From positions 62,001-126,000 of the forward strand of contig CAZWLY010000001.1 in assembly GCA_964634465.1 (NCBI GenBank): a stretch of 64,000 nucleotides of DNA, written 5' to 3'. Below the pieces are notes generated by a model. The model ran no database searches, had not been told where the DNA came from, and saw nothing but the letters and a program-made list of their open reading frames with translations. The position numbers and the translations under genes were made by a program. Position 1 is the first letter of the stretch, and each line of letters starts with the position of its first letter. Source of the DNA: CAZWLY01 sp964634465. Its GTDB lineage: Bacteria > Desulfobacterota > Desulfarculia > G963662305. Of the stretch, positions 8,635 through 17,561 are shown piece by piece.

Positions 8635-9327
8635 CTAATCGGCCAGTCTCTTCCAGGTGAAGACGACCCGCCGGATCGCGGTCAGCCAGGCGAAGACGAT
8701 TACGTAGCCCAGGCCGATTTCGGGATAGCCGATCAGGCCGGTGGAGAGGAGAGCGATCATCCGGTCCGGCCGCTCGCCGCCCAGGCCGATGTCGCATTTC
8801 TCCAGGTAGCGCTCGGCCTTGGCCCGGGTGTAGGAGACCATGAACGCTCCGACCAGGGCGGCCAGGCAGACCCCGGCCCATTCCAGCCGATCGAGGCCGG
8901 CGAAGTAGAGAGCCAGGCCGATGAACAGCGCCGCGTCGGCCACCCGATCCAGGACCGAATCCAGGAAGCCGCCCCGTTCGGTCGTCCGGCCGGTCGTCCG
9001 GGCCAGGTAGCCGTCGGCCACGTCGAGCATGGCCGAGGCCAGGATCAAGAGCAGGCCGAGGCGCAGCCGTCCGGCGGCCAACGGCCAGATCGAGATCAGC
9101 GAAACGGCCAGTCCGGCGAAAGTCAGGTGGTTGGGGGTGAGGCCCAGCCGGTCGGCCCGCCGGCAGAGGGGGCCGGCGGCCAGGGCCAGGCCGAGGAAGG
9201 CGACCAGGACGACGACGACGAACGGCGGCACTTCGCCCAGCCACCAGGCGAAGGCGATGAGCGCCGCGCCGATGGCGGCCAGGATCGGTTTGGGCAGTCT
9301 TAACAGTGACTCGTACTTGGCGTACAT
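8635..9327 (-). CDS. CDP-alcohol phosphatidyltransferase family protein
   Basis: A 230-residue polytopic membrane protein with the CDP-alcohol phosphotransferase motif in LDVADGYLARTTGR followed by GGFLDSVLDRVAD. It resembles the family making phosphatidylinositol-phosphate-like or archaetidylinositol-type lipids more than PgsA, but the alcohol substrate cannot be assigned. It is the last gene of the polysaccharide operon, nine bases after the glycosyltransferase stop. It could make a lipid that carries or anchors the glycan (inference). Confidence 0.85.
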   Translation of the reverse strand: MYAKYESLLRLPKPILAAIGAALIAFAWWLGEVPPFVVVVLVAFLGLALAAGPLCRRADRLGLTPNHLTFAGLAVSLISIWPLAAGRLRLGLLLILASAMLDVADGYLARTTGRTTERGGFLDSVLDRVADAALFIGLALYFAGLDRLEWAGVCLAALVGAFMVSYTRAKAERYLEKCDIGLGGERPDRMIALLSTGLIGYPEIGLGYVIVFAWLTAIRRVVFTWKRLAD

Positions 9328-9336
9328 CGGATCAGG

Positions 9337-10533
9337 TTATTTCAGTTCGCCGATCTCTTCCAGAACTTCACGATAGACCTCCACCGTCAACTGGGCGGTC
9401 CGCTTCCAGGTGAACAACTTGGCCCGCTCAAGTCCCTGCTCGATAAGCCTTTCGGCCAGGCCGTCGGTGTTCAGGAACTCGGCCATGGCCCGGGTCATGT
9501 CGTCCTCGTCCTCGGGGTCGAAGTAGAGGGTCGCCTCCCCGGCTACCTCGGGCAGGGATGTGGCCTTGGCGGTGATGGTCGGGCAGCCGCACGACATGGC
9601 CTCCAGGACCGGCAGGCCGAAGCCCTCGTAGAGCGAGGGGAACACCAGCGCCGTGGCCAGACAGTAGAGCGCCGGCAGGTCCTCGTCGGCCACGAAGCCC
9701 AGGAAGCCGGCTCGAAGCGCCGGCGTCTCCTTGAAGATCGCCTCCTGCACCGGGGCCACCTGGCCCGCGTCCTTGGTCGAGCCGGCCATGAGCAGGCACA
9801 CGCCCCTATCCCGGCCGGACTTGATCAGGCGGCCGAAGGCGCGGATCAGGGCCGGCAGGTTCTTGCGCGGGTCGAAGCCGCCCACGGTCAAAAAGAATTT
9901 TTCCGGCAGCCCGTACTTGTCCTTGACCCGTCTAAGCTCGTCCGGATCGTCCACGGGCCGGAAACGCTCGTCGGCGGCCAGCGGGGTGACCCGAACCCTG
10001 TCCGGCGAGACGCCGAAGTACTTGACCACCTCCATGCCGGTGTACTCGGAGATGGCGATCACCCGTCGCGCCTTGAGCGCGGCCCGGTGTTCCAGCCAGC
10101 GCTTGACCCGAATTCGGGTCCTGAGCCGCCAGGGAAAGTCGGCCAGGTTGACCCCGAAGCGGGCCATGATCAGATCGGGCACGGTGACCACCGTGGGCAG
10201 GGTCGGGAAGCCGGGGGCGTCCAGATGGGCGATGTAGTGGATCAGGCTGACCTGGTCCCTGAGCCCCCGGGGGCCGAGGTATTCTTCGTTCAAGATGTTG
10301 CCCAGGCCCTTCATCCCGGACAGCGGCTCGGGCATGACCAGCCTGGGGCTCCCCGGCAGGCCGGCCGGGTCCGGTTCGGGCAGACCGGCGAGGATCATCC
10401 CGGCCAGAGGCAGGTCGCCGGCCGCTTCGGGGAGGTTTAAAGCCAGGCACTCGCACAACCGGCCCAGGCCGCGACCGAAGTGGGCCTTGAAACCGGGTTG
10501 CATGCCGCGCATGTCCAAGCAGACAGGTTTCAT
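9337..10533 (-). CDS. Glycosyltransferase family 4 (GT-B fold)
   Basis: A 398-residue retaining glycosyltransferase. The N-terminal half starts MKPVCLDMRGMQPGFK. The C-terminal Glycos_transf_1 half shows FLTVGGFDPRKNLPALIRA, GFVADEDLPALYCLA and the EX7E motif in SLYEGFGLPVLEAMSCG. I start at ATG 10533, which overlaps the upstream gene's stop (ATGA); the much longer open frame reading into the neighbour is not credible. Substrates are unknown; it probably adds a sugar to the O-antigen-like chain. Confidence 0.9.
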   Translation of the reverse strand: MKPVCLDMRGMQPGFKAHFGRGLGRLCECLALNLPEAAGDLPLAGMILAGLPEPDPAGLPGSPRLVMPEPLSGMKGLGNILNEEYLGPRGLRDQVSLIHYIAHLDAPGFPTLPTVVTVPDLIMARFGVNLADFPWRLRTRIRVKRWLEHRAALKARRVIAISEYTGMEVVKYFGVSPDRVRVTPLAADERFRPVDDPDELRRVKDKYGLPEKFFLTVGGFDPRKNLPALIRAFGRLIKSGRDRGVCLLMAGSTKDAGQVAPVQEAIFKETPALRAGFLGFVADEDLPALYCLATALVFPSLYEGFGLPVLEAMSCGCPTITAKATSLPEVAGEATLYFDPEDEDDMTRAMAEFLNTDGLAERLIEQGLERAKLFTWKRTAQLTVEVYREVLEEIGELK

Positions 10534-11606
10534 CGAGTCTCGACTCCGTCGATGATCGGTTTGATGATCGAGTAGAATCGCTGCCAGACGAGCTCGGGGT
10601 CGAAGCGCTCGAGCTCGGCCCGTTGCCCGGCCACGATTTCGCTCCGGAGCCTTTCGTCGCGGAGCAAGAGATCGACCGTCTCGGCCGTTTGGGCCGGAGT
10701 GGGTCGGCTGAGCAGCACCCCGGCCCGGCCCAGCGTCTCGGTCACCGCCGAGGAGGCCTTGGCCACCAGACACACGTCCCGGTGCATCGCCTCGACCAGC
10801 GGGACGCAGAAGCCCTCGTGATCGGACAGGCAGAGGTAGACGGTGGCCGCCCGGTAGAAACCCTCCAGTTCCTCGTCGCTGACCCGGCCGGTGAACACGA
10901 CCCGGTTGAGCCCGAGCTCCCCGGCCAGGGAGCGGATCATCCGGTAATATGGGTCGTCGGCCAACTCGACGCCGACGAGGACCAGCCGGGCCCGGGGGTT
11001 GATCCGCTCCAGGAACCAGGCCGTCTTCAGCAGCTCCTCGTAGCGCTTCTGGGGGGAGATTCGACCGACGTGGAGGACGATCGGGTCTCCGGCCAGCCGG
11101 GCGAAGCGAGGCCCGAGCTCGGCCCGGTCGGGGGAGGAGAACTCGCCGATGAACGGGCAGTGGGCGGTTGCGGCGTAGCCTTGCTCGTCGAGCTCGGATC
11201 GGCTGTAGGCCGAAAGGGAGACGGCCAGATCGACGAATTCGGCCGCCTGGGCCAGTTGCCGGCGTCCTTCGAGGCACTTGGCCTCGGCCGCCGGATTCAA
11301 GCCGTGGAAGAAATGGGCCGGCGTGATGTTGTGGTAGCGCATGATGACCGGTTCGGACAGGCCGGAGACCAACTCGGTCAGTTCGGTGCCGATGGAGAAG
11401 TGCCAGATGACCGCGTTTTCCGGACCGGCCACGGCGGCGTATTCGCTCGCCGGGCGAAACCGCCCCTCCAGGCCCGGCCCGGCCTGCTGGGCGAAGATCT
11501 CGGAGGGGTGGCCCAAGGCGATCAGCCGGCGCTGGATGGCCAGGCACTCCTTGCCGATGGCGTCGCCCAGCCACAGGTCGTTGACGATCTGGTGGATCGG
11601 TCTCAC
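10530..11606 (-). CDS. Glycosyltransferase family 4 (GT-B fold)
   Basis: A 358-residue glycosyltransferase. The N-terminal domain begins RPIHQIVNDLWLGDAIG. The C-terminal domain carries VLHVGRISPQKRYEELL, VVFTGRVSDEELEGFYR and the EX7E motif in DHEGFCVPLVEAM. GTG 11606 overlaps the preceding stop (GTGA), as elsewhere in this operon. It is clearly related to the second half of the adjacent 752-residue protein, which suggests a local duplication. Confidence 0.88.
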   Translation of the reverse strand: MRPIHQIVNDLWLGDAIGKECLAIQRRLIALGHPSEIFAQQAGPGLEGRFRPASEYAAVAGPENAVIWHFSIGTELTELVSGLSEPVIMRYHNITPAHFFHGLNPAAEAKCLEGRRQLAQAAEFVDLAVSLSAYSRSELDEQGYAATAHCPFIGEFSSPDRAELGPRFARLAGDPIVLHVGRISPQKRYEELLKTAWFLERINPRARLVLVGVELADDPYYRMIRSLAGELGLNRVVFTGRVSDEELEGFYRAATVYLCLSDHEGFCVPLVEAMHRDVCLVAKASSAVTETLGRAGVLLSRPTPAQTAETVDLLLRDERLRSEIVAGQRAELERFDPELVWQRFYSIIKPIIDGVETR

Positions 11607-13861
11607 CGGTCTTCTCGGCCTCCCGCGTAGAACGGCTCGAGCAGCCGCCGCCACTGGGGCCAGACGGCCTCGGGCCGGAGTTCGGCCAATCGGTCCCGCT
11701 GGGCGGCCAGGACGGCCTCCCGGCTGCTCGGGTCGTCGAAGATCAGGCCGACCGCCTCGGCCGCGGCGGCCGGTTCGGCCTTGTCGAGAATCACTCCGGC
11801 CCGGCCGAGCACCTCCGGGGCGATCCCCTCCGCCGCGGCGATTACCGGCAGGCCCCGGACCATGGCCTCGATCATGGCTCGACCGCCGTCCGCGACTTGG
11901 CCCAGGCACAGGAAGCAGTCGGCGGCGGCGTAACGGGCGGCCAGTTCCTCGGGCGGGTGGGGCGGGACGATGGCCGCCCCGGTCACTTCGAGTTCGGCGA
12001 TCAGGCCGCTGACCGCCTGGAGGTAGGCCTCGCCCTCGAGGGCCAGTCCGGCCAGGGTCAGCGTCGCCGCGGGCTTGAGCCGCTTCAGGAAGTAGAAGGC
12101 CTTGACGATCTCCTCGATCCTGGCCGGGGGGGTCAGGGGGCCGACGTAAAGCAGGTTCGGCCCCTCGCCGGCAAGCGTCGCCTCGGCCCTCGGTTCGGCG
12201 ATGCGCGCCGGGTCGATCATCGGCCGCACGGCGACCGCCTTCGGACCTTCCGTCCGAGCCGATTCGGACTTGACGCCCTCCCACTCCGTCACCACCAGCT
12301 CGACCCGGTTGAGGACCAGGTTGAAAGCGCCTTGCCGCTCCAGGCCGAGCAGGCTATTCCCCTCGGGCCGGCCGCCGTGGAGGCGCAGCAGCCTGGGCCG
12401 GCCGAGCTCGACCAGGACGTCGGGGATCCCCTCGCCGGCGGTGTAGTGCCAGATCAAGACGTCGCCCGGTTCGACGTGCTCGGTCAGCCGGGGCAACGGC
12501 CGGCAGAGACGCCGGAGGCCGAAGTCCCGTCCCGGCGCGTAGAGGCCGCCTTCGACGCCCTCCCGGTGCAGCCGGTCGCGGATCAGCCGGGCCTCGTCCG
12601 AGGCCGGCTCGCCGGGCCTGAAATCGGCCAGGACCTGATGGACGGCCGGCCGGCGCGGCCGGCGGGGTTCGGCGAAGACGCCGGTTTTGACCTCGGCGTC
12701 GGCCAGAAGGGCCAGGTAGCGACGGCAGATGGTTTCCCAGCGGAAGTTTTCGAGGACGTACTCCCGGCCCCGCTCGGCCATCCCGGCCGCCGCCTTGGGG
12801 TCGGCCAGGAGGGCGTCCACCGCGGCGGCGAATTCGTCGAAGTCGGTGAAGGTCAACCCGCCGCCGTTTTTTTCGACGTGCTCCCTGGTCGCTTCGCACT
12901 CGCCGTGGACCAGGACCGGGGTGCGGCACAGCCAGGCCTCCATGATGACCAGGGAGAAGGACTCGTTGACCGAGGGCTGGCAGAAGATGTCGGCCGCGGC
13001 GTAGGCGTCGGCTTTGTCCTGGGCGCTCAAGAAACCGACGTCGATCACCTCGGCCTCGAGCCCCTCGGGGGTGTCGAAATCCTGATTGCCCATCAAGACC
13101 AGCTTGAGCTTTGTCGGCCGGGAGCGCTTGTAGCGGGCGAAGTAGTCCAGTAGGAGCGGCGTGTTCTTGGTCCTGTCCCGCCGGCCGGCGTAGAGCATGA
13201 ACGGCGCCTCGATGCCGTATCTCTGGCGGAAGCGCTCGCCGTCGCCGGCGATGTCGGTCTCCACGCCCTCGCCGTATATCAGCGCCCGTTCGGCCGGGAA
13301 GTCCATGATGTCCCGGGCCAGTCGGTACTCGGCCTCGGTGTGGAAGATCACCCCCCGGCTTGCCAGCAGCGCCTTCCTGATCGGCTCCATGTAGGCGTAG
13401 ACCTCGTCGTGGAGACAGGCGATGGGCACGCACCGATCGGGTGCGATCTGGGCGGTCTTGACCGTGGTGGAGAAGAGGTAGGGGATGGGAAAGAACACCC
13501 GCTGCGAGGCGGAGGCGATGTAGTCGTAGAGGCCGGGCGAGTTGACCATGTTCTCCAGCATGGTTCGCTCCAGGGCCGGAGGAACCGTCTGGCCGTCGAT
13601 CAGACGGATGTTGACCTGGTCGAACAGGTCCACGTCGCGGGGCCGAATGGGGAAGCGCTTGACCGTCACCCCGTTGACTCTCGTCTCTCCCGGCGGGTGG
13701 TGATTCCGCTCCCAGGACTCGCCCAGGGAGTGGAGACAGGTGGTCAGGACCTCGACCTCGGCCCCCCGCTTGACGAGCTCCTCGGCCGTCCGGCGGCACT
13801 CGGCCTCGGCTCCGCCCGGAATATCGGCCCCATACCAAGGAATGACGAAAGCGGCCTTCAT
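11603..13861 (-). CDS. Tandem glycosyltransferase with a degenerate second GT4 domain
   Basis: A 752-residue protein made of two GT-B enzymes. Residues 1 to about 390 form a GT4 domain (MKAAFVIPWYGADIPGGAE, FMLYAGRRDRTKNTPLLLDY, EX7E in NESFSLVIMEAW). Residues from about 405 to the end align with the downstream 358-residue enzyme (VHQVLADF, IWHYTAGEGI, LLYVGPLTPPARIEEIV), but the first Glu of EX7E is Ala (VADGGRAMIEAM). The second domain may therefore be a binding or scaffolding unit. ATG 13861 overlaps the methyltransferase stop. Confidence 0.88.
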   Translation of the reverse strand: MKAAFVIPWYGADIPGGAEAECRRTAEELVKRGAEVEVLTTCLHSLGESWERNHHPPGETRVNGVTVKRFPIRPRDVDLFDQVNIRLIDGQTVPPALERTMLENMVNSPGLYDYIASASQRVFFPIPYLFSTTVKTAQIAPDRCVPIACLHDEVYAYMEPIRKALLASRGVIFHTEAEYRLARDIMDFPAERALIYGEGVETDIAGDGERFRQRYGIEAPFMLYAGRRDRTKNTPLLLDYFARYKRSRPTKLKLVLMGNQDFDTPEGLEAEVIDVGFLSAQDKADAYAAADIFCQPSVNESFSLVIMEAWLCRTPVLVHGECEATREHVEKNGGGLTFTDFDEFAAAVDALLADPKAAAGMAERGREYVLENFRWETICRRYLALLADAEVKTGVFAEPRRPRRPAVHQVLADFRPGEPASDEARLIRDRLHREGVEGGLYAPGRDFGLRRLCRPLPRLTEHVEPGDVLIWHYTAGEGIPDVLVELGRPRLLRLHGGRPEGNSLLGLERQGAFNLVLNRVELVVTEWEGVKSESARTEGPKAVAVRPMIDPARIAEPRAEATLAGEGPNLLYVGPLTPPARIEEIVKAFYFLKRLKPAATLTLAGLALEGEAYLQAVSGLIAELEVTGAAIVPPHPPEELAARYAAADCFLCLGQVADGGRAMIEAMVRGLPVIAAAEGIAPEVLGRAGVILDKAEPAAAAEAVGLIFDDPSSREAVLAAQRDRLAELRPEAVWPQWRRLLEPFYAGGREDR

Positions 13862-15105
13862 CGCTTGCGGCCCACCACGGCGTAGTCCTGGGCGGCGAAG
13901 ATGAGGTCGTTGAGGAGGGCGAGGTTGTGGTTGATCGTCTCGGCGCCGGGCAGCTCGTCATCGACCGGCAGGAGCTTGTCCTGGTCGGGATAGGGGTTCA
14001 TCGGCCTGATCTCGACCTCGACGAATCCGGCTCGCTCGACCAGGAACCGGGCCGCCTCGGGGTGGATCGGTTTGAGGTGGGTCGGGTCTTTGTAGAAGGC
14101 CCGGGCGAAGGTGGACAGCGAGCCCGGATTGACCGTCTCGGCGATGATCAACCCGCCGGAGGCCAGGACCCGATGGGCTTCGGCCAGGAGTTCGGTCAGT
14201 CGGGCCAGGGTGAGGTGCTCGATGACTTGGGACATGAAGACGCCGCCCAAAGAGGCGTCCTCCAGGCCTTTGAGATAATCGAGCCCGTCTGCCGTCTCGG
14301 CCCGCAGCCCCTTGGCCCTGGCCAGGTCGATCATCTCCGGGTTGATATCCACGCCCGCGGCCAGGATGTGGTTCTCGGCCAACAGCTCCAAAAACTCGCC
14401 CCGGCCGCAGCCCAGGTCCAGGACCAGGCCGGGCGCGTCGCGGAGAAGTTCGACGTAGGGTCGCTGCTTGGCCTTGATGAGTTCGGCCGGACCTCGGAAC
14501 CGGTCTTCGAAAGCCAGGTAGTCGGCCCCGGCCAGACCGTCCTCGCTCGGGGCCTCGCCCGCCGGGGCGACCGGGACGCTCGGGGCCTGGGAGCGGCCGG
14601 TTTCGCCGGCCGGCCGGGCCAGGCGCGCTTCGAGCCGGTTGAGCCGTCGCAGGTGTTCCCGGTCCAGCCAGTCGAGTCGCCGCTCCAGACGGACGAGGGC
14701 CTCGGTCGTTTCTTTGCGGAGGGCGGCGATCTCGGCCAGGGTCCGGCGGTGAGCGTCGAGGAACTGGTCGGTCAACTCGACCAAACGGTAGGCGAACACC
14801 CGTCGGCGGGGAGTTATAACCCGCGCCAAAAACCTGGCCAGCCTCTTGAGCAGGTTGACCGCGCCGTTGGAGCCAGGGTCCGGCGAGGCGAAGCGGAGCA
14901 GACGCTTCGGGCAGGCGGCGGCGACCTCGGCCTGGTACGCCTCCAGGCGGGCCATGATCGAGCGGGCCGTGTCGTAGTGGTCGAGAGCCAGACCGACGAT
15001 TCGGCGCTCGTCTTCGGCGGTGTAGACGCCTTGGGCCAGGTGCTTTTTCCGGTTGGCCTCGGCCCGTCTGATTATCTCGGCGCGGAGGTCTTTGGCTTGG
15101 TTCAT
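13858..15105 (-). CDS. Class I SAM-dependent methyltransferase with coiled-coil N-terminus
   Basis: A 415-residue protein. The first 200 or so residues are charged and helical (EIIRRAEANRKKHLAQ, RLERRLDWLDREHLRRLNR). The C-terminal half is a Rossmann methyltransferase with VLDLGCGRGEFLELLAE, AAGVDINPEMIDLARAKG and GGVFMSQVIEHL. Lying directly after Wzt, it may modify or cap the glycan end, as terminal methyltransferases do in Wzm/Wzt systems whose Wzt has a C-terminal binding domain (established for such systems; inferred here). Start ATG 15105 overlaps the wzt stop. Confidence 0.88.
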   Translation of the reverse strand: MNQAKDLRAEIIRRAEANRKKHLAQGVYTAEDERRIVGLALDHYDTARSIMARLEAYQAEVAAACPKRLLRFASPDPGSNGAVNLLKRLARFLARVITPRRRVFAYRLVELTDQFLDAHRRTLAEIAALRKETTEALVRLERRLDWLDREHLRRLNRLEARLARPAGETGRSQAPSVPVAPAGEAPSEDGLAGADYLAFEDRFRGPAELIKAKQRPYVELLRDAPGLVLDLGCGRGEFLELLAENHILAAGVDINPEMIDLARAKGLRAETADGLDYLKGLEDASLGGVFMSQVIEHLTLARLTELLAEAHRVLASGGLIIAETVNPGSLSTFARAFYKDPTHLKPIHPEAARFLVERAGFVEVEIRPMNPYPDQDKLLPVDDELPGAETINHNLALLNDLIFAAQDYAVVGRKR

Positions 15106-16391
15106 CTCTCGACTCGTCCCTTCGCCTGGGGCAGCTTCCATTCGTGGGGCGGGCGGTAGACGCCGGCGTCCTTGATGTCCGAGCGGACCGAGAACGAGCA
15201 ACACTGGGTCCAGTAATCGTAGGCCCGGCCGTCGGCGGCGTGGGCCGCGGCGTCGACCAGATAGGTCCCGTCGACCAGTTCCTGGCTTTTCACCCTGAAC
15301 TCGATCTCCCCGCTGGGCGGAATGGCGCCGAGCTCGACGCGGTCGATGTCGGTGTTGGTGCCGAAGGCCAGGGCGCCGTCGGACTTGTGGAGGGCCACTC
15401 CGAAGACCAGGTCGTCGATCGGCCGGGCCATTCGGTAGGAGATGCGGATGGTCAGGGCCTCGCCCGGCTTGAAGACGTTTCTGGGAGCCCCGGTTTCGTC
15501 GAAGACGGCCACCCGGCCGAGCTTGACCGAGCCGTCGCCCCAGCGCTTGTCGTCGGAGTCGGTCTCGCCGGGGGTGGGCGCCGTCGCCGGCTTCTGGGCT
15601 TCGAGCGCCTTGCGCTCCGCCTGGATCAGCCTGTCTTCGCGTTCGGCCACGAACTGGCGGTAGGCGTGGATCACCTTTCTCGGCTCGCCCTGGGCCTGGA
15701 CCCGGCCGTCCTCCAGCCAGACGGCGGTGTCGCAGTATTTTTCCACCGCGCCCATGTCGTGGCTGACCAAGACGATCGTCTTTCCGGCCCTCTTGAACTC
15801 GCCGATCTTGTCCTCGCACTTGTGGGCGAAGGCCTCGTCGCCCACGGACAGGACCTCGTCGATGAGCAGGATGTCCGGATCGACGTTGACCGCCACCGAG
15901 AAGCCCAATCGGACGTACATGCCTGACGAGTAGGTCCTCACCGGCGAGTCGATGAATTCCTCCAGCTCGGCGAAGCGGATGATGGCCTCCAGCCGGGCTT
16001 TGATCTCGTCCTTGCTCAGACCGAGGATGGCGCCGTTCAGAAAGATGTTCTCCCGACCGGAGAACTCGGGGTGGAAACCGGCGCCCAGCTCGATCAGGGA
16101 CGACACCCGCCCGCCCATGGCGACCGTCCCCCGGCTGGGCTTGTAGATGCCGGCCATGATTTTAAGCAGGGTCGATTTGCCCGAGCCGTTGCGGCCGATG
16201 ACGCCGACCATCCGGCCGGGCATGACCGCCAGGTCGATCCCCTTCAAGACCTCGATTCGACTCGACCGGCCGTCGGTGCGCTTAAACGGCCTTAAGATCA
16301 AGGACTTGACCGTGGTGTAGTCCTGCCTCAGCCGGACCCGGCGGAAGCTTTTGTGAAGCTCCTCGATTTTTATGATCGGCTCAGGCGACAT
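15102..16391 (-). CDS. wzt: Polysaccharide ABC transporter ATPase with carbohydrate-binding C-terminus (Wzt-like)
   Basis: A 429-residue ATPase. The nucleotide domain shows Walker A GRNGSGKSTLLKI (about residue 75), the signature YSSGMYVRLGFSVAV, Walker B DILLIDEVLSVGDE and the switch VLVSHDMG. After a linker near residue 265 comes a beta-rich Wzt_C-like domain (VFKPGEALTIRISYR, ELVDGTYLVDAAAH) that in known systems recognises the finished O-antigen terminus. Start ATG 16391 overlaps the permease stop by one base (TGATG). Confidence 0.93.
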   Translation of the reverse strand: MSPEPIIKIEELHKSFRRVRLRQDYTTVKSLILRPFKRTDGRSSRIEVLKGIDLAVMPGRMVGVIGRNGSGKSTLLKIMAGIYKPSRGTVAMGGRVSSLIELGAGFHPEFSGRENIFLNGAILGLSKDEIKARLEAIIRFAELEEFIDSPVRTYSSGMYVRLGFSVAVNVDPDILLIDEVLSVGDEAFAHKCEDKIGEFKRAGKTIVLVSHDMGAVEKYCDTAVWLEDGRVQAQGEPRKVIHAYRQFVAEREDRLIQAERKALEAQKPATAPTPGETDSDDKRWGDGSVKLGRVAVFDETGAPRNVFKPGEALTIRISYRMARPIDDLVFGVALHKSDGALAFGTNTDIDRVELGAIPPSGEIEFRVKSQELVDGTYLVDAAAHAADGRAYDYWTQCCSFSVRSDIKDAGVYRPPHEWKLPQAKGRVER

Positions 16392-17185
16392 CAGACCAAC
16401 TCGGCGAACGATTCCTTGTAGCGGTCGAAGACCACTATCCCGATCGCGGACAGGACCAGCCCCAGCCCGGCCAGCACCGCCAGGTGGTTCAGGTCGGGCG
16501 GGCGGCCGAAGAAGAAGACGTCTTGAAAAGCCATCATGACCAGGGCCAGCGGGTTGAGGGACATCAACGACCGGAAGCGCTCGGGCACCTGGCTCATCGG
16601 GTAGAGGATGGGGGTCAAGAAGAACCACAGCGTCAACAGATTGCCCAGGATGTGCTGGACGTCTCTCAGAAAGACGTTGGCTGTGGCCAACAGGAGGGTC
16701 AGCCCCCAGATGAACAGCCCGGCCGCGATGACCACCAGCGGGAAATAGGCCAGGTTCCAGGTCAGCTCCACGTGCCTTATCAACAGGAAGGCGATCAGAA
16801 TGGGCAGGCTCAAAAGGTAGTTGGCCAGTGAGGCCAGGATCCTGACCGTCGGCAAAACTTGGAGCGGAAACAGCACCTTGGTCACCAGCGGGCCGCCGGA
16901 GACGATGGAGTTGGTCCCGTCGGCCAAAGACGACTGGATCCAGATCCAGGGTAGAAGACCGGTGAACATGAAGGCGGCGTAGTTGTCCATCTGGATGCGC
17001 AGATAGACCGAAAAGACCAGCGCGTAGACCAAAAGCAGCAACAACGGGTTCAGGAAAGTCCACAAAAAGCCCAACGCCGAGCCTCGATAACGAGACTTGA
17101 GCTCCTTTAGAACCAGGTGGTTGATCAAGCTCCGGTGGCGGAGGAGCTCAACCACGTGGGTATTTAAACTGAATGAATGGGCCAT
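16391..17185 (-). CDS. wzm: Polysaccharide ABC transporter permease (Wzm-like)
   Basis: A 264-residue ABC-2 type permease. It has the N-terminal LINHLVLKELKSRYRGSALG segment, the WTFLNPLLLLLVYALVFS membrane segment and five further hydrophobic stretches. TPILYPMSQVPERFR matches the extracytoplasmic part of O-antigen exporters. With Wzt it would move an undecaprenyl-linked glycan across the inner membrane. It is the first gene of the seven-gene leftward operon. Confidence 0.93.
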   Translation of the reverse strand: MAHSFSLNTHVVELLRHRSLINHLVLKELKSRYRGSALGFLWTFLNPLLLLLVYALVFSVYLRIQMDNYAAFMFTGLLPWIWIQSSLADGTNSIVSGGPLVTKVLFPLQVLPTVRILASLANYLLSLPILIAFLLIRHVELTWNLAYFPLVVIAAGLFIWGLTLLLATANVFLRDVQHILGNLLTLWFFLTPILYPMSQVPERFRSLMSLNPLALVMMAFQDVFFFGRPPDLNHLAVLAGLGLVLSAIGIVVFDRYKESFAELV

Positions 17186-17263
17186 CTTTTCGATCGAGCC
17201 AAATTACCACGTCCCGCCCAAGGAAAAAAGGTCGATTTTTATTGGGTTGGCCGGCTTTTTCGG

Positions 17264-17360
17264 TTGACAACGCCCCGGCGGCGGACTATGTGAAAGACTT
17301 ATTTGTGTCGCCCGGATTACATTTTGGTGTTGACTACAACATTTAGTGTTGATATGTCAA
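17264..17360 (+). promoter_or_regulatory. Promoter plus palindromic operator candidates
   Basis: TTGACA (17264-17269), a 17-base spacer and TATGTG (17287-17292) form a sigma-70-like promoter. Downstream lie TGTTGACTACAACA (17328-17341, 5-bp arms), TTGATATGTCAA (17349-17360, 4-bp arms), and a direct repeat of GTGTTGA about 19 bases apart. A second possible promoter, TTGACT 17330, overlaps the sites. The 211-base gap is AT-richer than its surroundings. The likely target is the small gene at 17397, with wzm divergent. Confidence 0.55.
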
Positions 17361-17396
17361 GGACAACACCACATACCGGGCGCGGGGAGGTAACGG

Positions 17397-17561
17397 ATGA
17401 AGGTGTGCGGTAACTGCGTCAACTGGTCGCAGGAACTCAAAGGGACCTGCCGCCTGACCCGGCAGGGAGTGGGCCAGTTCGCCTCCTGCCGCAACTGGCG
17501 GGAGACGACCAAGCCGGGGAAGGGCAAGTCCGACCAGGCCTGGAAGGGGTTGCCCAACTAG
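17397..17561 (+). CDS. Small Cys-rich protein (54 aa), unknown function
   Basis: A short reading frame behind a strong GGGGAGG site (17384-17390, six bases before ATG). The protein starts MKVCGNCVNWSQ and has four Cys in the pattern CxxC, then GTC and ASC, each followed by a basic or aromatic context (CGNCVNW, CRNWRE). Such spacing suggests a small zinc-binding knuckle. It has its own promoter region with palindromic sites. I do not recognise a named family. Confidence 0.65.
   Translation: MKVCGNCVNWSQELKGTCRLTRQGVGQFASCRNWRETTKPGKGKSDQAWKGLPN

Noticed and set aside
8363..8638. Small proteins predicted in the gap after the phosphohexomutase gene
   Set aside because: The frames run through palindromic repeat sequence, have no ribosome site and no recognisable content.
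9337..11574. A 745-residue frame that would fuse two glycosyltransferases
   Set aside because: The N-terminal 347 residues are the wrong-frame shadow of the neighbouring glycosyltransferase; the true start is ATG 10533 with an ATGA overlap. The same applies to the extended frames at 10530-12284, 13858-15819, 15102-17063 and 31179-32348.
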